Assembly: GCA_045631225.1 (NCBI GenBank)
Contig: JAZQUG010000038.1
Location: forward strand, 1 to 64,000
From: Fimenecus sp045631225
Lineage (GTDB): Bacteria > Bacillota > Clostridia > Oscillospirales > Acutalibacteraceae
Length of the DNA stretch: 64,000 bases
Direction: 5' to 3'
Position 1 is the first letter of the stretch. Every line of letters begins with the position of its first letter. The position numbers and the translations under genes are program-made. Positions 43,541 through 52,345 of this stretch are shown one piece after another. The notes under the pieces were generated by a model, which had not been told where the DNA came from, did not search any database, and worked only from the letters and a program-made list of their open reading frames with translations.

Positions 43541-43574
43541 AGGGGTCGGCGTCCTCGACGACCCACAAATCGCT
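43541..43574. repeat. GTAGGGGTCG-type inverted repeat
   Basis: CTTGTAGGGGTCGGCGTCCT followed by CGACGACCCACAA. Short GGGTCG/CGACCC arms can pair. A related sequence occurs at ~44104-44130 (GTAGGGGACGACGAC...GTCCCG). Confidence 0.5.
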
Positions 43575-43612
43575 CGAAACAACCTTAATTTATAATAAAA
43601 GAGGTCGCAAAA

Positions 43613-44044
43613 ATGTTAGAAGTAAGTTTTTATGACACTATAGATGATGAACTGTTAAAATTTGCAGTAATCATATCTAAAACAAATGGTAAATGGGTGT
43701 TTTGTAAACATAAAGAAAGAGAAACTTATGAAATACCTGGTGGACATAGAGAAATTGGTGAAAGTGTTTTAGATACTGCAAAGCGAGAATTGCAAGAAGA
43801 AACAGGAGCGTTAGATTATACAATTAAACCTGTATGCGTTTATTCTGTAAAGGGTAAAACAAGAGTAAGTAATGAAAATGAAGAGAACTTTGGTATGTTG
43901 TTTGTTGCTGATATATTTTCATTTGAAGAGTTGCATAGTGAAATCGAAAATATTTTAATTACCGATGATTTAATAGATGATTGGACATATCCGTTAATTC
44001 AGCCAAAACTTATTGAAAATGCTAGAAATAGGGGATATTGTTAA
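43613..44044 (+). CDS. NUDIX hydrolase
   Basis: 143 residues with an intact Nudix box: GGHREIGESVLDTAKRELQEETGA (~43-66) matching G-x5-E-x7-RE-U-x-EE-x-G-U. Likely hydrolyses a nucleoside diphosphate derivative; the MutT-like placement between mutS and mutL suggests nucleotide-pool cleaning, which is inference. AAAGAGG precedes the start. Flanked by inverted repeats on both sides. Confidence 0.88.
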   Translation: MLEVSFYDTIDDELLKFAVIISKTNGKWVFCKHKERETYEIPGGHREIGESVLDTAKRELQEETGALDYTIKPVCVYSVKGKTRVSNENEENFGMLFVADIFSFEELHSEIENILITDDLIDDWTYPLIQPKLIENARNRGYC

Positions 44045-44134
44045 TAGTTGGGGCGATTCACGAATCGCCCACAAACAATCTATCTATTGTGATGGCGAAA
44101 AATGTAGGGGACGACGACTCGGCGTCCCGACATA
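44045..44134. repeat. Inverted repeats between NUDIX and deaminase genes
   Basis: GGGGCGATTCACGAATCGCCC (~44048-44068) is a strong hairpin. A second hairpin-like GGGGACGACGACTCGGCGTCCC lies at ~44107-44128. Both lack T-runs and look like intergenic repeats. Confidence 0.6.
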
Positions 44135-44147
44135 AAGGTAAAATATA

Positions 44148-44558
44148 ATGAAAAAATATGAATTGAATGATATTGATAAGAAACTGATTGAAATTGGTTT
44201 AGAAGTATTAAAAGACAATTTTGATGATGGTATCTATAATCATACAGTCGGTTGTGCAATTCTTTGTAAAAACGGCAACATTTATAAAGGCGTAAATTGT
44301 GATGGATTACACGGTTCTTGTGCTGAATATATCACAATGGGAATTGCTATTTCATCAGGTGAAAGAGATTTTGATACAATCGTGGCTGTTCACGAAAAAC
44401 ACTTGAATGGTGTTATATCGCCATGTGGTAACTGCAGGCAAATGTTGCTTTCTTATTGTCCTGATATAAAGGTAATCGTTAATGACGAAAACGGAAAACT
44501 TGTAAAAGTTAAGGCAAAAGATTTATTGCCTTTTGCTTGGCATCCGTCAATATATTGA
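44148..44558 (+). CDS. Cytidine deaminase-like protein (blasticidin-S-deaminase type)
   Basis: 136 residues of the cytidine-deaminase fold. The zinc/active-site segment reads HGSCAEYITMG (~61-71) and SPCGNCRQMLLSYCPD (~97-112): C-A-E with P-C-x-x-C. Cys in place of His at the first ligand is typical of tetrameric CDA and blasticidin S deaminases. The C-terminal KAKDLLPFAWHP also fits the latter group. Function may be pyrimidine salvage or detoxification. AAAGGTAAA lies before the start. Confidence 0.82.
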   Translation: MKKYELNDIDKKLIEIGLEVLKDNFDDGIYNHTVGCAILCKNGNIYKGVNCDGLHGSCAEYITMGIAISSGERDFDTIVAVHEKHLNGVISPCGNCRQMLLSYCPDIKVIVNDENGKLVKVKAKDLLPFAWHPSIY

Positions 44559-44572
44559 TTGTATTGTGTTCC

Positions 44573-44602
44573 TTGGCTCCCTCGTCAGAGGAGGCAATAA
44601 AA
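44573..44602. repeat. Partial palindromic repeat
   Basis: GGCTCCCTCGTCAGAGGAGG is one end of the TCCCTC-type repeat; the rest is missing. Confidence 0.55.
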
Positions 44603-44626
44603 ATTAATTAATCGAGGTGAACATCA

Positions 44627-46471
44627 ATGGCAAAAATTAATAAACTCCCAAAACATATGGCTGATTTAATCGCAGCAGGTGAGGTGGTTGAAAGACCTGC
44701 ATCTGTTGTAAAAGAACTTATGGAAAATGCCGTTGATGCCGGTGCTACCTCCATAACAGTTGAAATACAGCACGGTGGAATTTCATATATTCGTGTAACT
44801 GATGACGGTTGTGGTATAGAGCGTGAAGATGTGAAAACAGCATTTGTAAGTCACGCTACAAGTAAGATTAAAACTGCCGAAGACCTTAATACAATTCTCA
44901 CATTAGGTTTCCGTGGTGAAGCATTACCATCTATTGCAGCAGTTTCAAAGGTTAATATGATTACTAAAACTGCAACAGAAGAAATGGGCACGAGTCTTAC
45001 TATTGAAGGTGGAATAATAACAGACTTTTCTGATGCAGGTTGTGCAGTCGGTACAACTATGATTGTCCGTGAGCTTTTCTACAACACTCCTGCACGAATG
45101 AAATTCCTTAAAAAGGATGTGAGTGAGGGCAATTTTGTGGCAGCTGCAGTTGAAAAGCTTGCTCTTTCTCATCCTGAAATCAGTATCCGATTTATTCGTG
45201 ACGGTAAACAGGTATTCACAACTAATGGTGACGGAAACTTGCAGAATGTTTGCTTTTCTGCATTTGGAAAAGACTTTTCAAACGGTCTTTTAAGTGTAGA
45301 TAGTGCAGTGGGAAATGTTTCGGTTAAAGGTCTTGTAACTCCACCATTTAATTGTCGTGGTTCACGAGGAATGCAGTATTTCTTTGTCAATGGCAGAAGT
45401 GTAAAGAATACAACAATAATGGCTGCTTTTGAAAGTGCTTACAAAAATAGCGTTATGGTCGGCAAATTCCCCGGTGGTGTACTGTTTATCACATTACCAC
45501 CTGAACTTGTTGATGTTAATGTGCATCCGTCAAAAATCGAAGTCCGTTTTTCTGACGAACGAGCAATTTTCGATGCAGTATATCATTCAGTAAAAACTGC
45601 TTTGAATGAAAATACAGCAATCAAGCAGGTTATTCTGCCTGAAAAGAAACCAACGTTTAACGATTTTATCGTAAAACCACAACAGGACTTCAAACAGACA
45701 ACTGTTCAGGAAAATATTGCATTTACAGAAAAGGTTTTAAAACCATTATCTGAACCAATTACTTTTGTAAGTGATGTAAGTACAGAATATTCAGCAGATG
45801 TTGATGATGACCCATTCAATATTGAATTTCCAATTGCAAAACCTATTGAAAAAGTTGTCAAAGCACCTGAAGTTCCTGTTGAAATTAAAGAAGAAAAACG
45901 AGAAAACAACATTCGTCTTATTGGTGAAGCGTATAAAACATATATTTTAATAGAACTTAATGGAACTCTTTGTGTAATCGATAAACACGCTGCACATGAG
46001 AGGATTCTATTCAATAAACTTAAATCAGAAAGCAAAAATGGTGGAAGTCAGATTCTTTTAGCACCCGTTACAGTAACTCTTGGTAAAGAAGAGTATTCAG
46101 CAGTAACAGAAAATCTTGAAACCATCAGTAAAGCAGGATTTGATATTGAGGACTTTGGTGACGGAACGGTTATTGTCCGTAGCTGTCCTATGGATTTGGA
46201 GGATTGTGAAATCGTTCCTCTTATCGGTGAAATTGCAGAGTACATAATCAAAAACCGTCGTGATATTACAAACGAGCATCTTGATTGGATATATCATAAT
46301 GTAGCGTGTCGTAGTGCGATTAAAGCAGGTGACGAAAGTTCAGATATGGAACTTTCAGCTCTTGTAAAACAGGTTGTGGAGGATAATGAAGTACGATTCT
46401 GTCCTCACGGCAGACCTGTTATGATAGAACTTTCAAAACACGAACTTGAAAAACAATTTGGCAGGGTATAA
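44627..46471 (+). CDS. mutL: DNA mismatch repair protein MutL
   Basis: 614 residues. GHKL ATPase: AAGEVVERPASVVKELMENAVDAGA (~16-40), DDGCGIE and GFRGEALPSIAA. The C-terminal domain carries endonuclease-type motifs CVIDKHAAHERILF (DQHA(x)2E-like), ACRSAIKAGD and FCPHGRP, as in bacteria lacking MutH, so it probably nicks DNA itself. The linker (~330-420) is Pro/Glu-rich. An ATCGAGGTGA ribosome binding site precedes it. miaA begins 3 bp downstream. Confidence 0.97.
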   Translation: MAKINKLPKHMADLIAAGEVVERPASVVKELMENAVDAGATSITVEIQHGGISYIRVTDDGCGIEREDVKTAFVSHATSKIKTAEDLNTILTLGFRGEALPSIAAVSKVNMITKTATEEMGTSLTIEGGIITDFSDAGCAVGTTMIVRELFYNTPARMKFLKKDVSEGNFVAAAVEKLALSHPEISIRFIRDGKQVFTTNGDGNLQNVCFSAFGKDFSNGLLSVDSAVGNVSVKGLVTPPFNCRGSRGMQYFFVNGRSVKNTTIMAAFESAYKNSVMVGKFPGGVLFITLPPELVDVNVHPSKIEVRFSDERAIFDAVYHSVKTALNENTAIKQVILPEKKPTFNDFIVKPQQDFKQTTVQENIAFTEKVLKPLSEPITFVSDVSTEYSADVDDDPFNIEFPIAKPIEKVVKAPEVPVEIKEEKRENNIRLIGEAYKTYILIELNGTLCVIDKHAAHERILFNKLKSESKNGGSQILLAPVTVTLGKEEYSAVTENLETISKAGFDIEDFGDGTVIVRSCPMDLEDCEIVPLIGEIAEYIIKNRRDITNEHLDWIYHNVACRSAIKAGDESSDMELSALVKQVVEDNEVRFCPHGRPVMIELSKHELEKQFGRV

Positions 46472-46474
46472 TTT

Positions 46475-47422
46475 ATGAAAAAAATTCCTGTAATTGCAGT
46501 TGTTGGCCCAACAGCCTCAGGAAAAACATCTTTGTCAATTAATATTGCAAAGAAATTCAGGGGACAAGTTGTTTCAGCCGATTCAATGCAGATTTACGAA
46601 AAAATGGATATAGCAACGGCAAAACCGACTATGGATGAAATGCAGGGAATAAAGCATCACCTTATCGGTTTTCAGCCGATAGATAAAAAATTCAGCGTTG
46701 CAGAATATGTGGAGCTTGCGAATGGGTGTATTGAAAAAATAAATGCTGAAGGTGACATTCCTGTAATAGCAGGTGGCACAGGTCTTTATATTGACTCGCT
46801 TTTGCAAAATATTCAGTTTTCAAAAGAAGAAAATAATACTGAGGTTCGTAAGGAGTTAACAGACCTTTTTGATGAAAAAGGTGCTGAATTTATGCTTTCT
46901 TGGTTGCATGAAATTGACCCTGAAACTGCAGACAGATTACACCTTAAAGATAAAAGCAGAATTATCCGTGCTCTTGAAATCTATAAACTTACCGGAAAGA
47001 CACTGTCAGAACAAAAAATTCTTTCTCGTGCGGAAGAGTCACCATATGATGTGATTTATATTGGTATAAATTACCGTGACCGTAATGTGCTTTATGACAG
47101 AATCAATCGCAGAGTTGATATTATGCTTCAGAATGGTCTTTTGGGTGAAGCAAAGGATTTTTATAACACATCTTCCGATACTACTGCTTGTCAGGCAATA
47201 GGTTATAAGGAATTAGCACCTTATTTTACAGGTGAAAAGGAACTTGATGAATGTATCGAGAAGCTTAAACAGGAAACAAGACATTATGCAAAGCGTCAGC
47301 TTACATGGTTCAGAAAAAATGAAAATATAAACTGGATATATCCTGACGATTTCGAAAATGAAACAGAGATGTATGATTCAGTTTACAAAACAATCAATGA
47401 ATTTCTAGGAGGTAAACAATAG
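46475..47422 (+). CDS. miaA: tRNA dimethylallyltransferase MiaA
   Basis: 315 residues. Motifs: VVGPTASGKTSLSINIA (P-loop, ~9-25), VSADSMQIYEKMDIATAKPT (~33-52), HHLIGF, GGTGLYIDSL and a C-terminal ETRHYAKRQLTWFRK. Transfers dimethylallyl to A37, making the substrate for MiaB. Its TAG stop overlaps the GTG of the next gene by 1 bp. Confidence 0.96.
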   Translation: MKKIPVIAVVGPTASGKTSLSINIAKKFRGQVVSADSMQIYEKMDIATAKPTMDEMQGIKHHLIGFQPIDKKFSVAEYVELANGCIEKINAEGDIPVIAGGTGLYIDSLLQNIQFSKEENNTEVRKELTDLFDEKGAEFMLSWLHEIDPETADRLHLKDKSRIIRALEIYKLTGKTLSEQKILSRAEESPYDVIYIGINYRDRNVLYDRINRRVDIMLQNGLLGEAKDFYNTSSDTTACQAIGYKELAPYFTGEKELDECIEKLKQETRHYAKRQLTWFRKNENINWIYPDDFENETEMYDSVYKTINEFLGGKQ

Positions 47423-48660
47423 TGAATTTCAAATTGGATAAGTTAAACAAAAATCAGATAAAATATATTGTTTATTCCCTTATAGGCGTATTTATTATCA
47501 CTTATTTCATTCATCAGGTTGTTCAGATGAATTCGGTACCATACAAAACAGAAATTGCAATTAATCGTGATATGCAAAGTATAATTGAAACTGAAGCATT
47601 TATTGTCAGAGATGAAGTGTACATAACAACTGACAACTCAGGTGGAACAGTTGTTTCAATTGCTGAAGACGGTAAAAGGGTATCAAGTGGTGATAATGTA
47701 GCTGTTGTGTTCCCAAATTCAAAAAGTGCTACCTCTTATGTTCGTATCAATGAACTTGAAAAAGAAATTGAATATTACAGTCAGCTTAAAAATCGTGTCG
47801 GTATCGGTACAAATGCTCCATCATCATACAGTAAACTCATTGATGATGCTTGTATTAATTTTATCACGGCTTCAAGAGAAACAATAGGCAGTGATTTTGA
47901 TGCGGCTTTGACTGATTTGCGAGATGCAATCACAGCTCGTCAGTTGGCTGTTGGTACAGAGCTTTCTGTTGATGCTAAGCTTGCTGAATTACAAGCTGAG
48001 CTTATTGCTACAAACAGTGGCGCTGTGGAGTATAAAACAATTTCAGCTCCTAATTCGGGATATTATATCGGTTCTGTTGACGGATATGAAAAAACAGTTG
48101 ATTTCAGTAAGGTGACTTCATTGAACTGTAAAGATATTGAGTCACTTTTAAAGGCTAAAAAACAAAAAACTCCTGCAAATGTTATGGGAAAACTTGTGGA
48201 TGAGTTCGATTGGTATTTTGTATGTACAGTTCCCTATAACGAGTCAGGTAAAATAGAAGTCGGCAAGTCAGTCAAGGTAAATGTTCCTAATACTGCCGTT
48301 GGTACAATTAATTGTACTGTTATGCATAAGGGTGACAAGGAAGACGATAAGGTTGCAGTTGTGATAAAATGTAATCTTATGAACAGAAATATTGCAAATT
48401 TGAGAATTCATGATATTGAGATTATTGTTGATGATTATGTTGGAATTAAGATTAACAATGATGCAATCCGTGAGGTCGATGGTGAAAAAGGTGTTTATGT
48501 TCAAAGAGGTAATATAATTCAGTTCAGAAAGATAAACATTATTTATTCTGCTGAAGATTATTCCGTTGTTGAATCTGTTGCCGATTCAGCGTACTTACAA
48601 CAATATGATTCAATTATAACACAGGGAGTGGACTTGTATGATGGAAAAGTCGTATCTTGA
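47422..48660 (+). CDS. HlyD-like membrane protein of the division cluster
   Basis: 412 residues with an N-terminal membrane segment (~13-32, IKYIVYSLIGVFIITYFIHQVV) and an extracytoplasmic region: ETEAFIVRDEVYITTDNSGGTVVSIAEDGKRVSSGDNVAVVF resembles the lipoyl-like part of HlyD/RND adaptors, followed by a helical segment and a beta-rich end (DDYVGIKINNDAIREVDGEKGVYVQ). The family commonly precedes yggS in Clostridia and is annotated as HlyD-family adaptor; no export pump lies nearby, so a transport role is unproven. GTG start with TAGGAGGTAA. Confidence 0.82.
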   Translation: MNFKLDKLNKNQIKYIVYSLIGVFIITYFIHQVVQMNSVPYKTEIAINRDMQSIIETEAFIVRDEVYITTDNSGGTVVSIAEDGKRVSSGDNVAVVFPNSKSATSYVRINELEKEIEYYSQLKNRVGIGTNAPSSYSKLIDDACINFITASRETIGSDFDAALTDLRDAITARQLAVGTELSVDAKLAELQAELIATNSGAVEYKTISAPNSGYYIGSVDGYEKTVDFSKVTSLNCKDIESLLKAKKQKTPANVMGKLVDEFDWYFVCTVPYNESGKIEVGKSVKVNVPNTAVGTINCTVMHKGDKEDDKVAVVIKCNLMNRNIANLRIHDIEIIVDDYVGIKINNDAIREVDGEKGVYVQRGNIIQFRKINIIYSAEDYSVVESVADSAYLQQYDSIITQGVDLYDGKVVS

Positions 48661-49363
48661 TAAGCGTAAAGCAGATATCCGATATAATCTTGATGTAATC
48701 AATGAAAAGATTGCTGAAAGTGCAATAAAGAGCGGAAGAAAACCTGAAGATGTGTGTCTTATGGCTGTTACAAAAACAGTTGACCCGATTTTTATAAATT
48801 ATGCACTTGATTATGGTGTAAAGCTTATTGGCGAAAATCGTGTTCAGGAAATGCTTCGTAAAAAGCCTGATTTACATCTCGATGGAGTTGAAAAACATCT
48901 TATTGGTCATTTGCAGACTAATAAGGCAGGTCAGATTGTTGGCGAAGTTGATATGATTCAATCTGTCGATTCATTAAAAATAGCAAAAGAAATTGGTAAA
49001 CAATCTGCCAAAAAAGGCATTGTTACAGATGTTCTTCTTGAAATTAATGTTGGTGAAGAAGAAAGTAAGACCGGATTTTCAACTTCTGAATTTTTTGAAA
49101 ATCTATATGAAATATCCCAAATTTCTAATATTCATGTAAAAGGTTTGATGACAGTACCGCCAATATGTGAAAATAATGTTGAACTTTGCAAATTTTTTGA
49201 AAATATGTTCAATATCTATGTTGACATAAAGGCAAAAAAGTTAGATAATATTAATATGAATATTCTCTCGATGGGAATGTCGGGAGATTATGAACAAGCA
49301 ATTTTATGTGGGTCAAATCTTGTAAGAATCGGTTCTTCAATTTTTGGTCCGAGAATATATTAA
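48638..49363 (+). CDS. YggS/YlmE-family PLP homeostasis protein
   Basis: 241 residues of the alanine-racemase-N-like single-domain family. Signature: VCLMAVTKTVDP (PLP Lys in AVTKT, ~45), LIGENRVQEM, HLIGHLQTNKA, INVGEEESKTGF, GLMTVPP and a C-terminal MSGDYEQAILCGSNLVRIGSSIFGPR. Regulates free PLP levels; enzymatic activity is not known. Begins 23 bp inside the preceding gene. Directly upstream of sepF as in the Bacillus ylm cluster. Confidence 0.93.
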   Translation: MMEKSYLDKRKADIRYNLDVINEKIAESAIKSGRKPEDVCLMAVTKTVDPIFINYALDYGVKLIGENRVQEMLRKKPDLHLDGVEKHLIGHLQTNKAGQIVGEVDMIQSVDSLKIAKEIGKQSAKKGIVTDVLLEINVGEEESKTGFSTSEFFENLYEISQISNIHVKGLMTVPPICENNVELCKFFENMFNIYVDIKAKKLDNINMNILSMGMSGDYEQAILCGSNLVRIGSSIFGPRIY

Positions 49364-49380
49364 TAGGAGGATTTTTTGCA

Positions 49381-49845
49381 ATGAGTTTTTTAGACAAAAT
49401 CAAGAATATCGTTAATGTAGATGAGGACGGATACTATCCGGACGATGATGTAGATACAGGTGCTTTTATTAATTCTGACAGCTTTGAAGAGCAGGAAGAA
49501 AGAGCTGCAAGACCACAGCGCAGAGTTCAGAGAAACACAGAAGATAAGGTTGTTAATATTCACACAACAGCACAGCTTCAGGTTGTTCTTGCAAAACCTG
49601 AAAAATTTGAAGAGGTTCGTGGCATTGCTGATAACCTTAACGAAAAGAGAACAGTTGTTTTAAACCTTGAATCAGTAAGTAAGGATGTTGCTCGTCGTCT
49701 TATCGACTTTTTGACAGGTGTTGCATATGCTAACAACGGTCAGATTAAGCGTGTTGCTAACAGTACATTCATCATCACTCCATATAATGTTGACGTTATG
49801 GGCGACTTGCTTGATGAACTTGAAAACAACGGCATGTTTTTCTAA
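49381..49845 (+). CDS. sepF: Cell division protein SepF
   Basis: 154 residues. N-terminal amphipathic membrane-binding helix MSFLDKIKNIV, an acidic/Arg linker, and the SepF fold with VVNIHTTAQLQVVLAKPEKFEE, VVLNLESVSKDVARRLIDFLTGVAYA and SNSTFIITPYNVDV-like ending (~140). It bundles FtsZ filaments. The frame opens earlier, but ATG 49381 is preceded by AGGAGGA and gives the family N-terminus. Confidence 0.95.
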   Translation: MSFLDKIKNIVNVDEDGYYPDDDVDTGAFINSDSFEEQEERAARPQRRVQRNTEDKVVNIHTTAQLQVVLAKPEKFEEVRGIADNLNEKRTVVLNLESVSKDVARRLIDFLTGVAYANNGQIKRVANSTFIITPYNVDVMGDLLDELENNGMFF

Positions 49846-49904
49846 TTAATTGAAAATATTTACAAAATTTAGTATTGCCTTATGGCAGAATGGGAAGGAT
49901 ATAA

Positions 49905-50918
49905 ATGCTTACACCTGATAGAATTAAAGAAAAAACTTTTCAGACAACAGGACGAGGCTCATATCGTGCAGAAGATGTTGATAGCTTTTTAAATGAAGTT
50001 GCTGCATCTTATGAGCAGATGTATAAAGAAAACACAGACTTAATTAAAAAAATCAGTATTTTAGCAAAAAAGGTTGAAGAATATCGTGCTGATGAAGACA
50101 GCCTTAAAATGGCGCTTCTTAATGCACAGAAACTTGCTGATAAAATTGTTGCTGAAGCAAAGGAAACTGCTGCAAACGAAGTGGCTTCAGTAAAAGCTGA
50201 AACAGATAAACTTCGTGCAGATGCTGCATCTGATGCTGCTGCACTTGAGCTTAATGCAAAAAATGAATCAGAAAGCCTTCTTGAAAATTCAAGAAAAGAG
50301 GCTGACGCTATTCTTACAAGTGCAAAAGAAGAAGCTGAAAGAGTAGTTAATGAAGCAAATGCTACATCAAAGGAAATCCTTGGCGGAATTAACCGTAAGG
50401 TTACAAAGGAAAGCCTTGTATTGGAAATGATGCAGAAAGAGTCAACAATGTTCAAGCAGAGACTCGTTTCAATGTACAAGGAACATATTAATCTTATCAA
50501 TAAGCTTCCTGAATTTGTTGACGAAAAGCTCGACAAAGAAGAAGCTGAGGCAGAGGCAGCAGAAACACAGGTAGTAGAGGAAACACCTGTTGTTGAAGAT
50601 GCTCCTGTTGTTGAGGATGCTCCTGTTGTTGAACCGGTTGAAGAAAATATTGTTGTAATTGAAGATCCGGTTGAAGATGTTTCTTCTGAAACTGCAGTGG
50701 AAGAATCTGCAGAAGAACCTGTTGTGATTGAAAAGCCAAGCTTTGCTTTCGACATTTCTAAAATAGATTTTTCTGATGATGAAGATGATACTCCTATAGT
50801 TGCTTCAAGTTATGATGATATAGAAATAATTGAAGATATGACTGAAGATGAAGATGATAGCTATGATGATGACGATTCACAGGCTATGTCATTCAAAAAC
50901 TTTTTTAAGAAAAATTAA
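49905..50918 (+). CDS. divIVA: DivIVA-domain protein with acidic repeat tail
   Basis: 337 residues. The N-terminal DivIVA domain reads MLTPDRIKEKTFQTTGRGSYRAEDVDSFLNEVA, where FQTTGRGSYR is the membrane-curvature loop. A long coiled coil follows (~35-200), rich in Ala/Glu/Lys. Residues ~220-337 are an acidic Val/Glu/Pro/Asp tail containing three tandem VVEDAP-type units (18-bp DNA repeat at ~50587-50640). The tail is longer than in Bacillus DivIVA (164 aa). Spans the usual place after sepF. Confidence 0.93.
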   Translation: MLTPDRIKEKTFQTTGRGSYRAEDVDSFLNEVAASYEQMYKENTDLIKKISILAKKVEEYRADEDSLKMALLNAQKLADKIVAEAKETAANEVASVKAETDKLRADAASDAAALELNAKNESESLLENSRKEADAILTSAKEEAERVVNEANATSKEILGGINRKVTKESLVLEMMQKESTMFKQRLVSMYKEHINLINKLPEFVDEKLDKEEAEAEAAETQVVEETPVVEDAPVVEDAPVVEPVEENIVVIEDPVEDVSSETAVEESAEEPVVIEKPSFAFDISKIDFSDDEDDTPIVASSYDDIEIIEDMTEDEDDSYDDDDSQAMSFKNFFKKN

Positions 50919-50936
50919 AATAGACGAGGTATTTTA

Positions 50937-51422
50937 ATGCTCCAAGTAATTACTTTAGTAATCATTGCAGCCTTAGTTGCAATTGACCAATTCATAAAAT
51001 TACTTGTGATTGAACATCTCGAACCGATAGGCAGCCTTCCTTTAATAGACGGTTTTATTCAATTGAATTATGCCGAGAACACAGGGGCTGCTTTTGGTTC
51101 GTTTAGTGGGAAAACATCTCTTTTGTCAATTTTCACTTTTGTAATTATTGTTGTTGGTATAATCTATTTATTGATAAAAAAGCGTAAGGTTGATGTGGAA
51201 TATGTATGTATCACATTGATTATAGCAGGTGGTTTGGGTAATCTTGTTGACCGTGTTTTTCGCGGTTTTGTTGTGGATTATATTGAACCATTGTTTATGG
51301 ATTTTGCTATATTTAACTTTGCAGATATTCTCGTTACTTGTAGCTGTATTGCATTTGTAATCTGGTTGATTTATGATATGTACAGAGAAGGTAAAAGAGA
51401 AAAAGGAAAAAATGATGAGTGA
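50937..51422 (+). CDS. lspA: Lipoprotein signal peptidase II
   Basis: 161 residues with four membrane helices. Catalytic motifs: NYAENTGAAFGSF (~39-51) and GGLGNLVDRVFRGFVVDYIEP (~97-117) with the second catalytic Asp in FADILV (~126-131). Processes prolipoproteins such as the lipoproteins at 25390 and 57360. Overlaps the next gene by 8 bp. Confidence 0.95.
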   Translation: MLQVITLVIIAALVAIDQFIKLLVIEHLEPIGSLPLIDGFIQLNYAENTGAAFGSFSGKTSLLSIFTFVIIVVGIIYLLIKKRKVDVEYVCITLIIAGGLGNLVDRVFRGFVVDYIEPLFMDFAIFNFADILVTCSCIAFVIWLIYDMYREGKREKGKNDE

Positions 51423-52344
51423 AATTATAATTGAAGTTCCTCAGGAATTTGAAGGGGAGAGAATAGATAAGTTTTTATCTGTCCTTGTTGAAAGTACTTC
51501 AAGAAATTCTATTCAGAAACTTATTGAAAACGAAAAGGTTTTAGTCAACGGTAAGGCTGTCAATAAAAAGTACAAAGTAAGTGCTGATGATGAGATTGTC
51601 ATGTTGCCGGGTGAACTTAAAGCACTTGATGCACAACCTGAAAATATTCCTTTAGATATAGTGTATGAGGACGAGCATCTTCTCGTTGTTAATAAACCAA
51701 GAGGTATGGTGGTTCATCCTGCTCCCGGGAATTATAGCGGAACTCTTGTTAATGCTTTGCTCTATCATTGTAAAGACTCTCTTTCCGGAATAAACGGAAT
51801 ACTTCGTCCGGGAATTGTTCACCGAATTGATAAGGACACAAGCGGTTTGTTAATTGTGGCAAAAAATGATAAGGCTCATATGGGTCTTGCAGAACAGATT
51901 AAAGAGCATAGCTTTACCCGTGAATATAATGCTGTTATTGTGGGTCACTTAAAGGAGTCGGTGGGAACTGTAAATGCTCCCATCGGTCGAAACCCAAAGG
52001 ACAGAAAGAAAATGTGTGTTACACAAAATAATTCGAAGGTTGCTGTGACACATTATTCCTTGATTGAGGATTATGAGGGATATTCTCATATATCTTTAAG
52101 ACTTGAAACAGGACGAACACATCAGATTCGTGTTCATATGGCTCATTTAGGTCATCCTGTTGCAGGTGATTTTGTATATGGAAACGATAAAAAGAGTGCT
52201 TATCTTAATGGTCAGTGCTTACATGCAATAAAAATCGGTTTTGTTCACCCAATCAGTGGTGAATATTTAGAGTTTACATCCGATTTGCCTGATTATTTTA
52301 AAGGCTTTTTAGGTAAACTTAGTTCCACCTCAGGAGGTGTTTGA
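51415..52344 (+). CDS. RluD-family 23S rRNA pseudouridine synthase
   Basis: 309 residues. An S4 domain (ERIDKFLSVLVESTSRNSIQKLIENEKVLVNGKAV, ~14-50) is followed by the catalytic GIVHRIDKDTSGLLIVAKND (Asp in HRxDxxTSG, ~130-149) and RLETGRTHQIRVHMAHLGHPVAGDFVYG. RluD-like enzymes modify helix 69 of 23S rRNA. Two ATGs are adjacent (51412 and 51415); 51415 gives the usual MSEII start. It overlaps lspA, a conserved pairing. Confidence 0.92.
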   Translation: MSEIIIEVPQEFEGERIDKFLSVLVESTSRNSIQKLIENEKVLVNGKAVNKKYKVSADDEIVMLPGELKALDAQPENIPLDIVYEDEHLLVVNKPRGMVVHPAPGNYSGTLVNALLYHCKDSLSGINGILRPGIVHRIDKDTSGLLIVAKNDKAHMGLAEQIKEHSFTREYNAVIVGHLKESVGTVNAPIGRNPKDRKKMCVTQNNSKVAVTHYSLIEDYEGYSHISLRLETGRTHQIRVHMAHLGHPVAGDFVYGNDKKSAYLNGQCLHAIKIGFVHPISGEYLEFTSDLPDYFKGFLGKLSSTSGGV

Positions 52345-52345
52345 A

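Noticed and set aside
50009..50755. 248-codon minus-strand frame, Ser-rich, antisense to divIVA
   Set aside because: A mirror of the Glu/Ala/Val-rich coding sequence on the plus strand (GAA/GCA codons read back as TTC/TGC); no start signal and low-complexity protein.
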